A DNA stretch of 64,000 nucleotides from Turnera subulata. Taxonomy: Eukaryota > Streptophyta > Magnoliopsida > Malpighiales > Passifloraceae. Shown in pieces: positions 36,662-50,392 of the stretch (its first letter is position 1; each line of letters begins with the position of its first letter). The notes under the pieces are model-generated. The model worked only from the letters and a program-made list of their open reading frames with translations. It ran no database searches and was not told where the DNA came from. The stretch covers positions 7,310 through 71,309 of the forward strand of contig JAKUCV010002451.1 of NCBI GenBank assembly GCA_028386065.3, given 5' to 3'. The position numbers were made by a program, and so were the translations under genes.

Positions 36662-37246
36662 TTAAACCATCTCCAGGAATAATCCCCTCTCACGGTAATA
36701 CGCATTTACACGGTTCAAGAGCCATATACTGAGTCCAGCTTCCAGACCAAACAACACCGCACCAATATAGTAGAGGAATCCATAGACGCCAGGGCCATCA
36801 TAAAACATGTGTAATGCGCTAAAGAAACCTGTGAGGGAATCAGACAGCACAGGCACAGGAGGAGCAACGGAGGCAAAGATACACAGCCCAATATGGACCA
36901 AGGAGAAGACGAAAAACTTTTCGAACATCGCACCATCCCCTGTCCTGAAAGCTTCCCAAAGAGAACGAAACCATGAAACAAATGCTGTTGGAATGCCAAG
37001 AGTCATATATGCAAAGGCAAGGATAAAGGCTTTTGTTTTGCTTGCATCACCCTTCTCAAACCACAAATTTGTCACTACCAAGAAGTTCCAAGAAAGACAC
37101 CAGACACATCCCCAGAATGCTAAGTATGAGGCTTTAAGTAAACCAACTTGAGTCTCGTCAGAGATTTCATAGCGGGATAGCAGGTTTTCAAAGTGGTTCA
37201 CTTTGTTTATGGGAATTCTGCTGTAGTAGGAATTCTCTGCAGCCAT
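36662..37246 (-). CDS. Intronless SCAMP-domain protein lacking NPF and coiled-coil regions
   Basis: A single exon encodes 194 residues from MAAENSYYSRIP. Four hydrophobic spans match the SCAMP core in order: WGCVWCLSWNFLVVTNLWFEKG aligns with the SCAMP span ending WIKGEG. FSLVHIGLCIFASVAPPVPV aligns with [27 protein letters not shown] aligns with GKSFTGIL. YYIGAVLFGLEAGLSIWLL aligns with [19 protein letters not shown], and NAYYRERG with YMYFRGSG. The N-terminal NPF motifs, coiled coil and [12 protein letters not shown] segment are absent. It probably sits in secretory or endocytic membranes but may not recruit EH-domain partners. The same core in the multi-exon SCAMP 15 kb away is cut by several introns, which suggests retroposition or an old divergent branch. 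Open frame continues upstream to 37405, but MAAENS is the best start. Confidence 0.78.
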   Translation of the reverse strand: MAAENSYYSRIPINKVNHFENLLSRYEISDETQVGLLKASYLAFWGCVWCLSWNFLVVTNLWFEKGDASKTKAFILAFAYMTLGIPTAFVSWFRSLWEAFRTGDGAMFEKFFVFSLVHIGLCIFASVAPPVPVLSDSLTGFFSALHMFYDGPGVYGFLYYIGAVLFGLEAGLSIWLLNRVNAYYRERGLFLEMV

Positions 37247-37946
37247 GAGGATGAGGCTTAATTTGCTTGCAGGGTTAAATCTATAGAAAACAATGATGGC
37301 AAGTTTTGGATGACACTTTAAGAGAGAAAGGAAGAACTTATATTGTAGAAGTTTTTGGGAAAATTCAAGATAAAATAAGATTTGACTTGTAGCCGAAGAG
37401 GTCAAGGTTCAACTTTTTTTTTTAGTTTGGTAAGTGAAGGTTCAACTTTAGACTTTTACGCAGGTTTTCTCTAATAATACATAAGAGTTCAATTTTGAAA
37501 AGATCTCCTGTAACTAGTTTTCAACGGGTCCACCTTTCAAAACAAAAATTTTCAACGGGCTTCTGCCGTAGACTGATTCGACCAACAAGGTCAGAGGAAA
37601 ATGCTAAAGAAAAAGCAATTCTTTTTTGGTATAGTTTCACATTTTTCTGCACCACCTGAAAATGCCTTGTCCTTCTTTGTTACTCTAATTGTGATCAATA
37701 CATGGGAAAATGAGAGGCTACTTAGTTACAAGGCTTGCAAGACGGGGGGATAAAGCACTGGCCAGAAATGCACGCACAACATAAATCTGAATAGGACGAG
37801 CAAAAACTATTACTGTGCAAATAATGAATTAATTGAGCCTCAAATAAGAGCTATAGAAGTAACTAAATTACAGGTATGGATGAGATTGCATGTGTGTAGG
37901 GCAAGGTTGGACTAGCAACTACTTATAAGGAGTCAAAAAAAGAAGC
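37247..37946. other. Intergenic DNA
   Basis: Promoter side of the SCAMP-like gene and 3'UTR of the DUF707 gene. No further gene was found. Confidence 0.5.
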
Positions 37947-40900
37947 CTAATGCCGGTGCCGTCTCCGTTTTCTACGTATTGGGTTTCTTTTGAAGGGATC
38001 AACCCATCCCTTGTCCTCCTTTACAGCTTCATTCCAACGCTTTTTGAAAACTTCAAGCTCCCATGTTGACTGTCTTCTGATCTGAAAGTGCATTCAATAA
38101 GGCAGACAAGTCCATCAGCTTACTAGAACTGGTAGAGAACTACAGAGAAGCAGTATGGGCTGCCACAATTCCAGTGCAGAACTTGACTAGTTCTTTTGTA
38201 TTGAAAGAAGAAAAAAATGATTGTTGTATTTTAAGGAATATGTAAAGCCACTCTCTAAATGTGAACAAGGAGAAGGGGTGAGCCAAGAAATTTCAGAATA
38301 AATATACCTCGTATCCTAAACTAGAGGAAGTAAGAGCTTAAGCAAAAAATTAAGAAAACCTAAGTATTTATCTCCTCATCCTCAACTTATCAAGACAGAG
38401 GAACAATCTCAAGGGATTTAAGTATCTAATAAGCTCCAGCGGTTAAACATAAGGGGAACAATCTCAATCATGGTTAGTCTAATGGAAATAACTTTCCATC
38501 AACCAAGGAAATTCAGGGTTATTTTGGTTGGACTTCTGTCAGCTCACAGGCTAATTAGCGAACATCCTAAGTTGCAGGTAGTGCAAACACTACAGTTAAT
38601 TGGCAGGAAAATGTACAGATGCTCAGACTAATGATAATGCAAGATGAAGAACAGATCAGCAATCTAACCTCCATTCGAGAATCCACAATTATTGGGCTAT
38701 GCCTCTGAATAGCAGAAACCAAAAGTGAATAAATATGGTTGCCAAAACATTTTTATGAAAAGAAAAGCCATCAATTAGTCATAGTGGATCATACCTTAAT
38801 TGACTCGTCAGTATTTGAATTCTAGAAACAGAGGAAAAAGAATAGAATTAAGTAATAAAAAATAACCATATAAGTGTCCAGAAAAGAAAAGAGGCAAATT
38901 GCCTGACCTTTTTTGCAGTACCCAGAGTTTGAATAGCCTGATGAACTATGTACTCACTATCGACAACTCCTACCTTCTTTGTTCGATCTCCCTGCATTGC
39001 CACATTTATCCTGATTATCATGCCCATGGTTTTCTAAGCTACATTTATTCCAGACACTATTTTGATTCATTTTGAAAGCTATGGTTGTTCAACTTCTTCT
39101 AATAATGAAGAATGATTACCGAGCATATGCACGCTGCTGTCACTTGTTTACCAACAGCAGAACAGTATAACGATTACCACATTACAGCAACTCAGTAATA
39201 CTTGATTCAATCAAAGAGTAATGACATGCCATATACTAGCAATGAGATCAATAACCCTTGCAACAAAAGCATTCAGAAAAGTTTGGAAATAAAACCAACT
39301 GTCAAGGTTCTTTTCCTTTCTCTCTTTTTTTTTTTGGTAAAAAGCTGCACAAGGTTGCATGACAAACTTATACATTTCTGCTTGTGCTGTCAAAAACTGC
39401 ACAAGGTTGCAAGCCAAACTTATGCATTTCTGCTTGTCCCGTACATAATTCCATGAAGCAATAATGTGGCTGGTAACAAATAAAATGAGATCGAACAACA
39501 GGAGCTTCAATGAATTCACAGGGCCCAGAAAACAGTCAGCCATGAACCTTTTCAAAAGACATAAAAATTGTGTCTTACCTGAGCACAATATCCAAGTTTC
39601 ATATCCATTCCCCAGCCATGTACTAGGTCATTCTGAAACAGAAAGGAAATAGCTCTATGATGAATTTGCTCACTAATAGAATAAAGTGAAACTTAATGAT
39701 ATGGTGGTGGCATATAATGTTTTATTCTGTACTCCCAAGCAAAGTAAAAAAGCCTTTGAAACATGCAATACCAAGCAGCCTAAGTCAACTTAATTACAGC
39801 ATCTAACTTATGTCAGTTTATTCATAATGGTAAATAGACGTTCATTGCCTCAATCAACAGGTTTTTGGCTCCAGCATTGGGATCATCTGTACCTGTATAA
39901 GATGCCAAGCACAATACCAAGCAGCTCGTGAAAATACTGGCGCCATACCTTCCACAAAACTACAGACAAAATAGAGGAATATTTAAATTAGTCCTGCTAT
40001 GACTTGATAGAAGAAATAAAGCACAAAAATGTTTAAACTCAGTGATTCAGCGTATGTAAAGAAGAATCATACAGGATATCCTTCATTAGATATTCAGACA
40101 TTATCAAAGAACTTAAGTTACTTAATAGCACTTAGTTCAAGAAATAGCTTCTCAAGCTGCACAGAAGGTTCCATTACGTTGACATGGAAAATCAGATAAC
40201 CTGATATTGAAAATCATATAGAAGTAGGATTGACATCAAATATTTAACTTTTTCGCTGCAATGTTTCTTGGCGGCTATGCACTAGATGGGTAAAAACCAA
40301 GCATATAGAACCAATAGTAACAAATAAAACTCCAATAAACCAACCCTCAATTCCATACTAGTTAAGGTTGGCCATCCAGGTCCTTCTTGATAAAGCTCTC
40401 AACTAGCTTTTGTAGAATAGTAACCAAACATAACAAGTAAACAGCATGGTAATCATACAGCCAAAACAAGGTAAAAGAAAGCAATTGTTACCAAGAATGG
40501 TTAGAAAAGCTTACCCAGTGCAAGGCGGCCCTTCACTGACATCTGAACACTTAGTACTCCCTCTGTTTTCATAGACTCTCCTGCATAGGGAGATACTCCA
40601 TGTAACTTTTCCAAATCAGTTCAATGAAACATTTAGAAACGAATCAGTTCATGAAGAACAGTCCATTCACCTGTGAACCTTCTTTGTTCTAGAGCGAACT
40701 GTAATTCTATGATGTATTTCGGTTGAATTTGGGTCTAATGCTGGCTGAGATATCTCCAATCCTTCATCTCTAACAATCCTCAAGTATCTGGTAAAAAGAA
40801 TTAATCAGTCCATGAAACAGTTCTCTAAATGCAAAACGTATGAGCACAACACTAAGAAAACTTAAAAGAAGCAACAACAGAAATTAAGAAAATGCATGTC

Positions 40901-43030
40901 AGATAAACCCTCCCACTCTGAATCATCATGGTGAGAATAATGCTAGAATAGTTATCAAAGGGAAAAAAGATGTCTTTTACAGAAACCAATTCAATCAAGA
41001 TTATTAAGCACATTTTAGCATCCTACAGTTTGGAGTCTAATTCATAGGAGAAATTGCTGCGCACAGAACTCCCAAGTTCATTTCCAATGGTGAAGAGCAA
41101 GAACATTTAAAAGGAAAATTGTCCAATGGGTCAACCAGCCATACCTTCCTGGATCAAAATGTTTTACCCCCAAATCCTCATCCCAGAGAAATACGTAATC
41201 GTAAATAGACACAACAGCTGGATGAAGAAAGCGTTTTGCGTACCACCTGAATACAAATTAAGATGGAAAAAGATGGAAAAACAAAAACCAAAAATATCAA
41301 AAAAGTAATTAGCATTCATGTTTGTACAAATATCCTGATAAGCTTGTGTAACCACAGGAGAAATCTTCAGGGGTGCGGCAATGATATTTGTCATTTGATA
41401 ATTGATAATTCACCTCAGAGACATCCGAGGCAGAGGAATGTGGACCCATAGAACAAACCAGAACTATTAATCTAGTATTCCCTGACTCCAAAAACCTTTC
41501 AGATTGTTTGAACTCCATGACAACATACCATAGGTTCTCAATGCTTTCATTTCTCTCTCTACAAGGAGAAAAGTATCTACAAGCCTATAGCAAAGCCTGA
41601 TAGGTCCTTCCTTTAGTCCAAAAGTTTACAAATTCAACCAAGAGGTACTTTCTTTAGTCCAGAAATTTACAAATTCAACCAATGAAACCTAGCTGCTGCT
41701 TCTGTTGGTAGATGATTTTTGACATTTTTCAATTGACATATCAATGACACCAATTATCAATTTCAAGCCCCAATACCAGGTGGCAGGGTAAATTCATACA
41801 CAAAAACCATGACCTGACCATCTTACCACTTTGTTTGATTCTTAACAGCTATATGTATGGCCTTGTTACTCCATTCAAGATCCCACCACCCATCCACGTG
41901 GCCATCGTAATGGAATAGAATAACTGTAAAATTCTCTGGAAGAAACTGAATCCAACGAAGTTAGGCAACAAGTGTTGAGTGAATAAGAAACGGAACATAT
42001 ACACAATACAAATTGCATTACCTTTTGGACAAGAGCATCAACATTATTCTTTTGCTTAATACCAACAGGCATTGCTAGCAAATTATGATGGCTAGGGGCA
42101 CGAACCTGTATATTTTTGTTTTGTCACCGCAAAGTATCATTAGTAATACAACTAAATGTTCAATTTCAGAAGAGCTTAAACATTGTTGAAAGCACTAAAG
42201 TCCATCAATTACCACCAGCATCCATAGATTTTTGCATGATTAAGCATCATAGCAATGCAAAGTATAGAACCAAGAATCAGAAGCAAACCTTTGACCTAGA
42301 CCATAGAGGCTTCGGTTCCAAATCTGAACTAGCTCGTATGATACCTTCAGGCAAAGAACTCAACAGTCCAGAAGCCAGAGCTGACTCCTGAATAAAGGAT
42401 TGAAAAGAAACTTGATATGAAAAAGATAAATTGGAAAGATCAGGGAACTGATGCATGAACTACAACATGCTATATTTAAGCATTAAACATCTTAGAAATG
42501 AAATTAAAAATAATATCTTCTAAGTTTGCTCACTCCAAGACACAACAAATGGAAATTCAGAACACTAACAATTGGGAAACTTAATACATGATCCTAAAAT
42601 TACCTTCAGTGAATCAAAGGGGTGAAGTTTAGCTTCCATCTGAAATTAGTGGAGAAACAATCAGCTTTAACTTTCATCAAAGCATGAGGAAGTGGGGGAG
42701 CAGTAACAATATTTGAAGAAGCAATAGCGTTTCCATACCTCTGTATGTCGATGCTGATATGTTGTGGTTCTATACACAATGAATAACATTACTATACATA
42801 GCATTCCCATAAACGGGAGCTGTCTCATCTTTAGTCCACATTTTCCCTGCTTCAAGAGTATAGAATTACATACCCTTCGAAAAGAGGGGGAAAAAAACAA
42901 AGAATGCAAAACAAATAGCAGAACTCTTCTTAGCTGCTTGCAAGATCAAATCTTGGAGAAGCAAAAGAGAATAGGGGATTACCCCATCAAAGAAGGCATT
43001 CCGTGATTTCCATGATCTGAGGGACGTCAT
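37947..43030 (-). CDS. DUF707 family protein (type II membrane, glycosyltransferase-like)
   Basis: Fifteen exons join in phase to 393 residues: 42983-43030, 42739-42846, 42604-42639, 42289-42387, 42022-42105, 41827-41945, 41145-41246, 40671-40787, 40515-40580, 39893-39959, 39579-39632, 38908-38991, 38795-38821, 38669-38704, 37947-38081. A short cytosolic N-terminus and one membrane span (LPFMGMLCIVMLFIVY, about 25-41) are followed by the DUF707 domain. It shows LLAMPVGIKQK, FTVILFHYDGHVDGW, WSNKAIH, KWWYAKRFLHP, FLWDEDLGV, EISQPALDP, the TKCSDVSEGPPCTG Cys segment, APVFSRAAW, HGWGMDMKLGYCAQ and VVDSEYIVHQ. The tail is very basic (RRKRRRHRH). The DED-like motif and type II topology fit a Golgi glycosyltransferase fold, but activity is unproven. 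Complete, all GT-AG. Confidence 0.92.
39345..39438. repeat. Two-unit 52-bp tandem repeat in a DUF707 intron
   Basis: ctgcacaaggttgca starts at 39345 and 39397. The following ~40 bp (caaacttat.catttctgcttgt) match closely. Intronic, no coding role. Confidence 0.7.
41611..41682. repeat. Two-unit 41-bp tandem repeat in a DUF707 intron
   Basis: ctttagtcca.aa.tttacaaattcaaccaa occurs at 41611-41641 and 41652-41682 with two mismatches. Confidence 0.7.
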
Positions 43031-44230
43031 AGAAAACCAAACCTTTTAAAATGCTCTCATAAGAAACTGCAAGGTAGGCATAACAAACATGAGACAAAGA
43101 ATCATGATTCAGAAACAAATTTCAGCAAATATTATCAACTAAAAAGGAACCCGTCCACTCCCACCATACGTCATTTATTGTTTGTTAGAGGTACAAAATT
43201 AGACTAAGACACTAGAAATTGATACTCTTGCAGATGATAAAGTTCTAGAATTCCTGTTGTAAATTGAGCTACTGATCAATCCCTTTTCCTCTTCCCTCTT
43301 ATATTGGAACTTAGGGAAGTTCAGATACCAAATACAGGAAAAAAGAACAAAAACAAGCAATCCATAGTAGGTGTGTCGGTGAAATGCACAAGGGACCCAA
43401 AAAAACCTTCTAATTTTCACTTCAGGGTAGAAATTGAAGCTAACACGCAGGCATACAGATACTACCACAGGGCAAAATAAAGGAAAATTAATTAAACCAA
43501 ATAGAGCATCTAAAACTAGAAGACGGTCGTCTATGGTTAACTTTCTCTAAAAAGAATTTCCATTTTGGAAAGACAGCATTTTCTGGAAATTCCAATACTT
43601 TCGTGCCAGCCAAAAACAGAGTCTTTCTAGAAACTAATATCAATTAAAAAACTTTTCTTAAACGTTACATTATATCAACAGATCTCACAACAAACAATCA
43701 TCAGACAATCTAGCTCTACAATTGGGAAACTAACCAAAAGTTTAAAAAAAAAAACAAGGTTTCACAAAAAGAAAAAAATCAAAAGTAACACAAAGAGTCC
43801 TGTTTCTCAGCTGAAAAAAGCAATATAGAATCTTTAATATCCCTCGATTAGTAACCAGCAAAAATCTCTGTTTTCAATAATCAGACAACATAAAAGGACC
43901 ACATTTATTGTTCGAGTTTGAAAACAAAAGAGCAGCAGAGAAGAACACGAACCTGGATCCAAATCAAAACCCAGGTAGAGAGATGGTGTGATCCTTCCAG
44001 ATAAGGAGCTGCAGCCACAGAAGAGCGAGCTCGCCCGAACCCAGATAAAAGGTTACGGGTTAGATGCAGGACTGAGCTAACAAACAACAGATTAGCAGAA
44101 CGGAATACCAAGAAGAAGAAGAAGAAGAAGGTAATAAAAGGGAAACGAAGGGAATGAATCGGAGGTTTTCTTGGGAGAGAATCGAAACTGAGAGATGACA
44201 CGTAGTAGTGTAATGTAATGATGCTTTTGT
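43031..44230 (-). promoter_or_regulatory. 5'UTR with intron and promoter of the DUF707 gene
   Basis: The coding exon has 36 nt of leader up to an acceptor at about 43067-43068 (ttgcag before tttcttatg). A matching donor (ggatccag then gttcgt) ends a likely noncoding exon at 43953. This implies an ~886-nt 5'UTR intron. The presumed first exon carries a (GAA/TTC)n microsatellite at 44110-44130. Confidence 0.55.
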
Positions 44231-47200
44231 GTTTGTTTTAGATTGTGTGTGTTTTCCTTTGGGAGATTGTATTGTTTGTGGGTTTTGCATGCGTGTTTTC
44301 AGGGTTCTTGTTTCACTTACTTACACCTGTTGTTGTTGCCTCTGTTTATATATATATTTCATATTTGGTTGCTTTGCTTTTTTTTTTTCTTTCTTTTTTG
44401 TGATGCGAGCAGTGACTGTGTCTGTGTGTGCGTGTAAGAGAAAAGAATATGAATGAAGAAAGTATTTGTGTTGCGGTGTCCTTGTTCCTATGTAAAACAA
44501 ATACCCACTTACTCCCTCCTACTTGTAATTAAGTACTATAGTAGTTAGTTAGTAGTACTAGTACTAGTTTTTCACTTTCCCCTACGATTTCTTTATTAAT
44601 TAAATATGTGAAGTGGGTATCCTAATTCCTAGTGTTACATTTCTTCGCAGGGATATATAAAACCCCCTAAAATATGTGATTAGTGTGCGTTTTGGTTTTA
44701 AGTGAAAAACACTTCTCGCCTAACAAGTCTTTATCATGTTTGCTTGTGTTATCTTGAACAATATATATATGGTTAATGGAACAATAATATTTATTTTTAA
44801 TGTATGAATCTATATACCAGGATATTTATCGTTGGTAATAAAAATTGGGGAATTTATATAATATCTTGCGGTTATCAATTGAAGAAGATTTGTATATCAC
44901 TTTCAGAAAATGTCATCTCATGGCCAAGTCAATTTGTTCATATCCTAATTTTCTTGCTTTGATATCTGGGGGATTACCAAAACGGATTCATAATCCGTCC
45001 AAGGGTTTAACTAAATGCGAATTGAGTGCGTCAAACTTTCATTGGAAGTGAACCTGGTTTTGGAACGAGTAAACTAATTCAACATCACTTTGATTACCAC
45101 CTAATTTATTGAATTGTAAAAGTTGAGAGCAAATTTCATTTCATGGACGAATCATACAACTATCAAACTCTATTAAAACTATTTTCGACAAAAAAAAAAA
45201 GATAATATACTAAACTATGTTTGACAAAAGAAAAAGTTATAGAGGATGTACTAAATGAGTATCTTACTGCTAATAAAATCGATTCATTACAAAAAAAAAA
45301 AAACGGGAGTTTTATTTTAACGGTGGAGCCTTTGAGCAACTTTTTCTTTTTGGCCTATATTCCATAGAAAAAACTTTACATCATTAGTGATCGAATTTTG
45401 CCCAACGCAACCTTAAAAAAGGTATAAGCTCAACGATGTAATCGAGTCACAAACCAGTTGTGTGGATGTGATAATCAAATTGTCTAATTCTGCTAGTTTT
45501 TACATGGATTTTCTTTTTGAATTTGTTTTTACATGGATTAGAGTGTCGAAAATGACAAAAAGAAAAAAAGAAAAAAATGGTGGTGCAAGCGATAAAATGC
45601 ACCATAGAAAACCTTAATTAAAGTAATACATAAGCACATTTTCATAAAAAAACCACTTGTGCCTCTGCAAAGCGCAACACGTAGCTCCCTCGGGCCGCTA
45701 AGTAAGAAAACGAATAATCGTTGATGCCAACAATTTCATACTATACTACTTACTACTATTTTATGAAAAAAAAAAAACATGGCGGCCCATACATGCAAGT
45801 TTTCTAAAAAAACGTTATAATTAATACTACTAATTATAAATAAAAAAACATTTATAGTTAATAGACACAGACTTGGGACCAATGTAGCCTTGGCAGTTCA
45901 GCTACGATGATGTAAACTACAATGACTTTGCTTTAACTTGTTTACTTTTCCCCAGATATACCTAGTCTCCCGATTATGATTATTGGTTACCGCTTTTAAT
46001 GCTCTGTAAATTATGCTTATGCTCCTTTTTACCCCATAAATAAATTCATCTACCCCCCGATCAGTATTAAATTCTTCATGTTCTTCGGTTAGAGAGCCCC
46101 TGTATTCTGCACAAAAAAAACAACCATGGCCATTTTCATGTGCCCACCACGACCAACTTCAGGAAGAAATATATGTGCTGTATTTTATATTTCTCACAAA
46201 TTATTGATCACTGAAATATAGTGCATAGACCCATCACCAGGAAAGTGTTGAAAGTGGAGTTAATTATTTTCACTAGGGAGAGGAGGATTCGGTCGATTTG
46301 GTGAGTTGGGTCAACAAATCTCACCACCCCCAGCTTTTGCTAGATAACCAAATCAACATCCAAAAGTCAGCATTTAATTGAAAAACATATTTTCTATTTT
46401 AATTATTTTCATGAATTTATTTGGAACGAATTGGATTTACACTTTTTTTAAAAAAAAATTTTGGTCCTCCTCCTACCTTATAGACTCGTGACATGTAATG
46501 GGACAAACTGGTAGGGCAAAGTCATATCGATAAAGGCATGAATTAAAAGAAGGGGATGGTGTCGTTTTCCAGTTCAAAATCAAATCACAATTACTCCACA
46601 TTCATCCTGTGCATGCACAGCCCCAATAAATTGACACTAACCCAGCTGTTATTGTCTATGCCTAATCTTTTCCATCTCTGTAGATAAACCAAATAAACAA
46701 AAATGACCATAAAAATTGTGTGGCCTCATGGCATCATCGCTATGGAAATAGGAAACAAAATCAAAGGAAACTACTTGTTCTGGATTAATATTGAATATTG
46801 CTACGCAATTCGGTAATGACTAATGAGTGTGTAATTAACTCAATACATACATATAGTATGGAACTAATCTGATGGGAAGGAGACAAGTAGTAGTTAACAA
46901 AGAAAAAGAACATACTTCTGTGGATGTTCATTGGTAGGCTCCAGCAATAATTTTCCTTGCCATATTTATTCATTATCACGTTTTAATGAATGGCTTGTTC
47001 GAAAAGAGAAAGAGCTAGAAGCTGATAGGAAAAGATTTTTGAGTGATTGACACGAGAACACTGCCTAGTAGTGGGACTTCAAAAACCTGTTGTGTGAAGC
47101 AATTAATCAAATAAAAAGGTACCATTTATATATAATGGAATCAACTTTTAACCGCATAAAAAATATAATGGAATCAACAACCTCATACCATAGACCCATA

Positions 47201-49469
47201 GACCATATATAGTGAAATAACATGGTGATGCCACTAAGATTTCTAGAGAGAACAAAATGATAATAATGCACCCATCAATTGCGGCGTCGTATACACTTGG
47301 CAGAAAAGCAAAAACTTGGTGCGTTTTATAAAAATGGCGTCAAACAAAAAACTATTTATATTGACACAAGGAGGAGTAATTCCATTGGTTCTTGTATAAC
47401 AAACAACTTAATCTATGCTGCTTACGTTTGTATATGTATAACTAGGGAGGGCTTGATTTAAAAAAAAAAATAACTGGGGAAGGTTGGGGGGTTGTTCAAA
47501 GTAGTGATGGCACTCATGCTTGACCAACTCTCAATCAAATACAATATCCTTTAGTATAATAAAAAGAAAAAAAAAAGACATTTCTGGTTAGGTGCATAAA
47601 GACACTAAATTTGGGCTGGGAAAAAGTTAAAAAAAAATAATTGTATGTTTATTTTTATTTTTTTGTCAGAATGATTTTATGTTTGCTTGGACCATCCTAA
47701 GTAAGAGGAGCTAGGTGGGTAATAGTAGTATATAATAAGGTAAAAAGGAAAATTAGGGAGGCAATGGGTCAGATTGTCAAGCAGAGGACCGGGGTTTTTG
47801 TCCTACACGTGCCACGAGAACAAAATTGATTGGAACTCGGGCATATTCTCTCATGGGGTGGTCCATAATAATATATGGGTGGGCGGAGAGGGTATCTTAT
47901 TTATGGGATCTTCAATTTTTAACCCAAATTAATAAAAGGAATATGAATGCTATTTTAGTGTAGGATTTATTATCACGTGGGTAACGTAGCTTATTATTTA
48001 GATTAAAGATTTAAAGTAGTGATGTATGAAAAAAAAAATTTGGGAAACAAATTGGTGTAAGAACTGGCCATTACTTACAGTGGTTGCAGCTAATTTTTGT
48101 TGGCAATGATTTTGTAGGTCATGCTGGAACCATAACTTATTTGGCATGTAAATTTGAGACTTTTTAGTCACAAATGGTGTATGGACAAAAATGAATATGT
48201 GCATTTTGTCAAAACAAAAAAGCATGACATAATTTTTATGCAATATATAATCATAACTTATAAGGGGAAATTATTTTTTTAACTTAGAAGAAATAACTCT
48301 TAAAAATATGTAAGAAATACTTTGGGATTCATGCTTGAAACCTTTCGCCTAGTTTACAACTATAGCGGATTGTTACCTCAAACAAGATGTAAAATTTTAT
48401 TCTTACAAGGATACCAAAAATTGGTGTAAACGTTCCAGCTCATGTTTTCCTTGTTTTCTAAAAAAAAAAAATTTGAAAAGATGCTTTGTTTTTAATTTGC
48501 TTTGTCGTAGACTAGTCACATTTATGGAGATAACATCACATTCATAACAGAAAAATTTTGCAATTAATATTTTTTTTGTCTTGGTTGGAACTTGGAAGTA
48601 AGCCAATGTGTCGAGAAAGCGGTGTTCTTGATAGGGATATAAGGATAAAAGCCAAACTCCAGGTTTTCTCTTTACGCATGCAAGAAGCCAAGAACACAAA
48701 AAGGCCAAATTAAGTCTTGTCTTACTTAGCTGAATTTGTGTAAAACTTTGGTTAGTTCCTATGCAAATTGGATGATAACAATACAATTGGCCACCCTATC
48801 CATTTGGTTAATCTTTTAAATTCCACCACTCAACATAAAAAACATATCTTAATCTACATCACATCTCATCATCAGCAGATAATTAACTATCATTTCCTCA
48901 TTTCACATTCTTGACAAGATACCTTACCAATCATGCATGTAAGTGAATTAGGTCTTGGAATATTGAATACATCAAACTACTGGGAAAATGGGGAATATAT
49001 AGGTAACAAGGAGGTAGCTTCTTGATGTAAAAGAAAAACCAATATTGAAAGTTTGTAATTTACATGCATGGCTTGTTAGGTCAAGATGATTCATATTAGA
49101 GGAATTGCTTGTAATCTACGAGACATAACATCATCATAACTTTTAGACTTTTAGACTAGTGGAGGCATGCAAATTTTGTTCATACACTAACTGTGATATA
49201 TATAGATGCTGCATAGGGTGCATGCATCTGCTGTGAAGTTATTTATACTTTGACGTGTCAAATAGAATTTAGTCAAAAGATGGTTTTTACTTGCTCATTA
49301 GTCATGAACCAGATTCTATTTGTAGGCAACCAGATTCTTCATCATGGGTAAAATGTGATAAACATGGCTTTTAGTTGTGGAGCCTAAATTTGTTGTTCAT
49401 CCTCTCATAGATATGTTGCCTCACTTTATAAACTCAAAATAAGGAACATTACAAGTGCGGACAGGCAAA
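44231..49469. other. Gene-poor AT-rich intergenic DNA
   Basis: Over 5 kb without a recognisable gene. Short frames (for example 44845-45051 and 48403-48786) lack family motifs. Long A/T runs are frequent. No tRNA, miRNA precursor or element end could be supported by eye. Confidence 0.55.
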
Positions 49470-49829
49470 ATATTTCTATTTATTTGTTTGTATAACTATA
49501 GATGTTTATATTTATTTTATAATCTATAATTAATTAATCTTGTTTGTGGGTAAAGCGAAAATTACACCTGAACTCTTCTTCTTCACCACGGGATGCAATT
49601 GTGTAGCACTGCAATATAAATGGGCCATTTAGATATAAAATTCAATCCAGCCCATTATCAGTGCGATCTTTTGATTTGTACCCAAAATGAAAAGGTAGAG
49701 CCCATCTTCCGATGAACATGAACAATGACAAATTGACAATCACAGAAGCGTAATATGGAGTGTTTCTAGTTTCAACTCATAAGTATTTCAAGTCTCTTAT
49801 AAACAAGTTTCAACCCAAATAAAATTTTA

Positions 49830-50046
49830 GTTCTTTTTTTAATGGAAAATAGACTTCATTAACTCATAAATTTCCCATATATAGTACATGAGCATATCTG
49901 ACATCTACTAATAAAGGAGCCATGCAATTGGAGGCTTGTCTAGAGTTCGCAGTTCTAAATTCTTTGCCTATGGACAATCCTTGCTTTGCTAAAGCAGCAT
50001 CAGCTACTAAATTAGCTTCTAAGCAGATATATATGTTGAGTGACAA
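49830..50046 (-). mobile_element. LINE 3' fragment (RNase H tail)
   Basis: On the minus strand a short frame contains EANLVADAALAKQGLSIG, very like the end of plant LINE RNase H domains (N.VADALAK.G), and stops at about 49864. A T run at about 49830-49840 on the plus strand would be its poly(A) tail. The 5' side is missing. A small truncated copy unrelated in length to the LINE at the left edge. Confidence 0.6.
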
Positions 50047-50222
50047 CTATCCAATTTCTTACCAAACTGTACGTTCTACCTTAATTTAACTCCAGTTTCT
50101 GGTTCAGGCGATCCAGCCTATAGGCAACATATTTATTTCTATAATTATTGATGTTTACATTGGTTTTATAATCTATGATTAATTAATCTTGCTTGGGGTG
50201 AAGCAAAAATTTGACCTGAACT

Positions 50223-50392
50223 CAGTGCTTTCAAATCTGGACCGGCCTGGCCGGTTAAATAAAGGTAACCGTGACCTTGCAGGTTTTTGGGGTCAATTCT
50301 TCCTAAAACCCAAATTTGACCACTGTTTAACTACAGAAACCACTGCCCGGTGGCTTGATCAGGTCAATTGTGGATCCAGTTTAACAACATTG
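50223..50392. mobile_element. Short hAT-type MITE with exact target duplication
   Basis: 170 bp flanked by exact 8-bp repeats cctgaact (50215-50222 and 50393-50400). The left end cagtgctttcaaatctgg matches the right end in reverse complement (caatgttgttaaactgg), with further ccgg-rich subterminal sequence (accggcctggccggtt). The paralogous copy 1 has a single cctgaact (49567-49574) at this spot, an empty site. No coding. Confidence 0.85.

Noticed and set aside
47110..47175. Short repeated tataatggaatcaac
   Set aside because: Only a 15-bp repeat in AT-rich DNA. No element boundary.
48403..48786. 127-codon minus-strand frame in the gene-poor region
   Set aside because: AT-rich composition, no domain, and no promoter or splice evidence.
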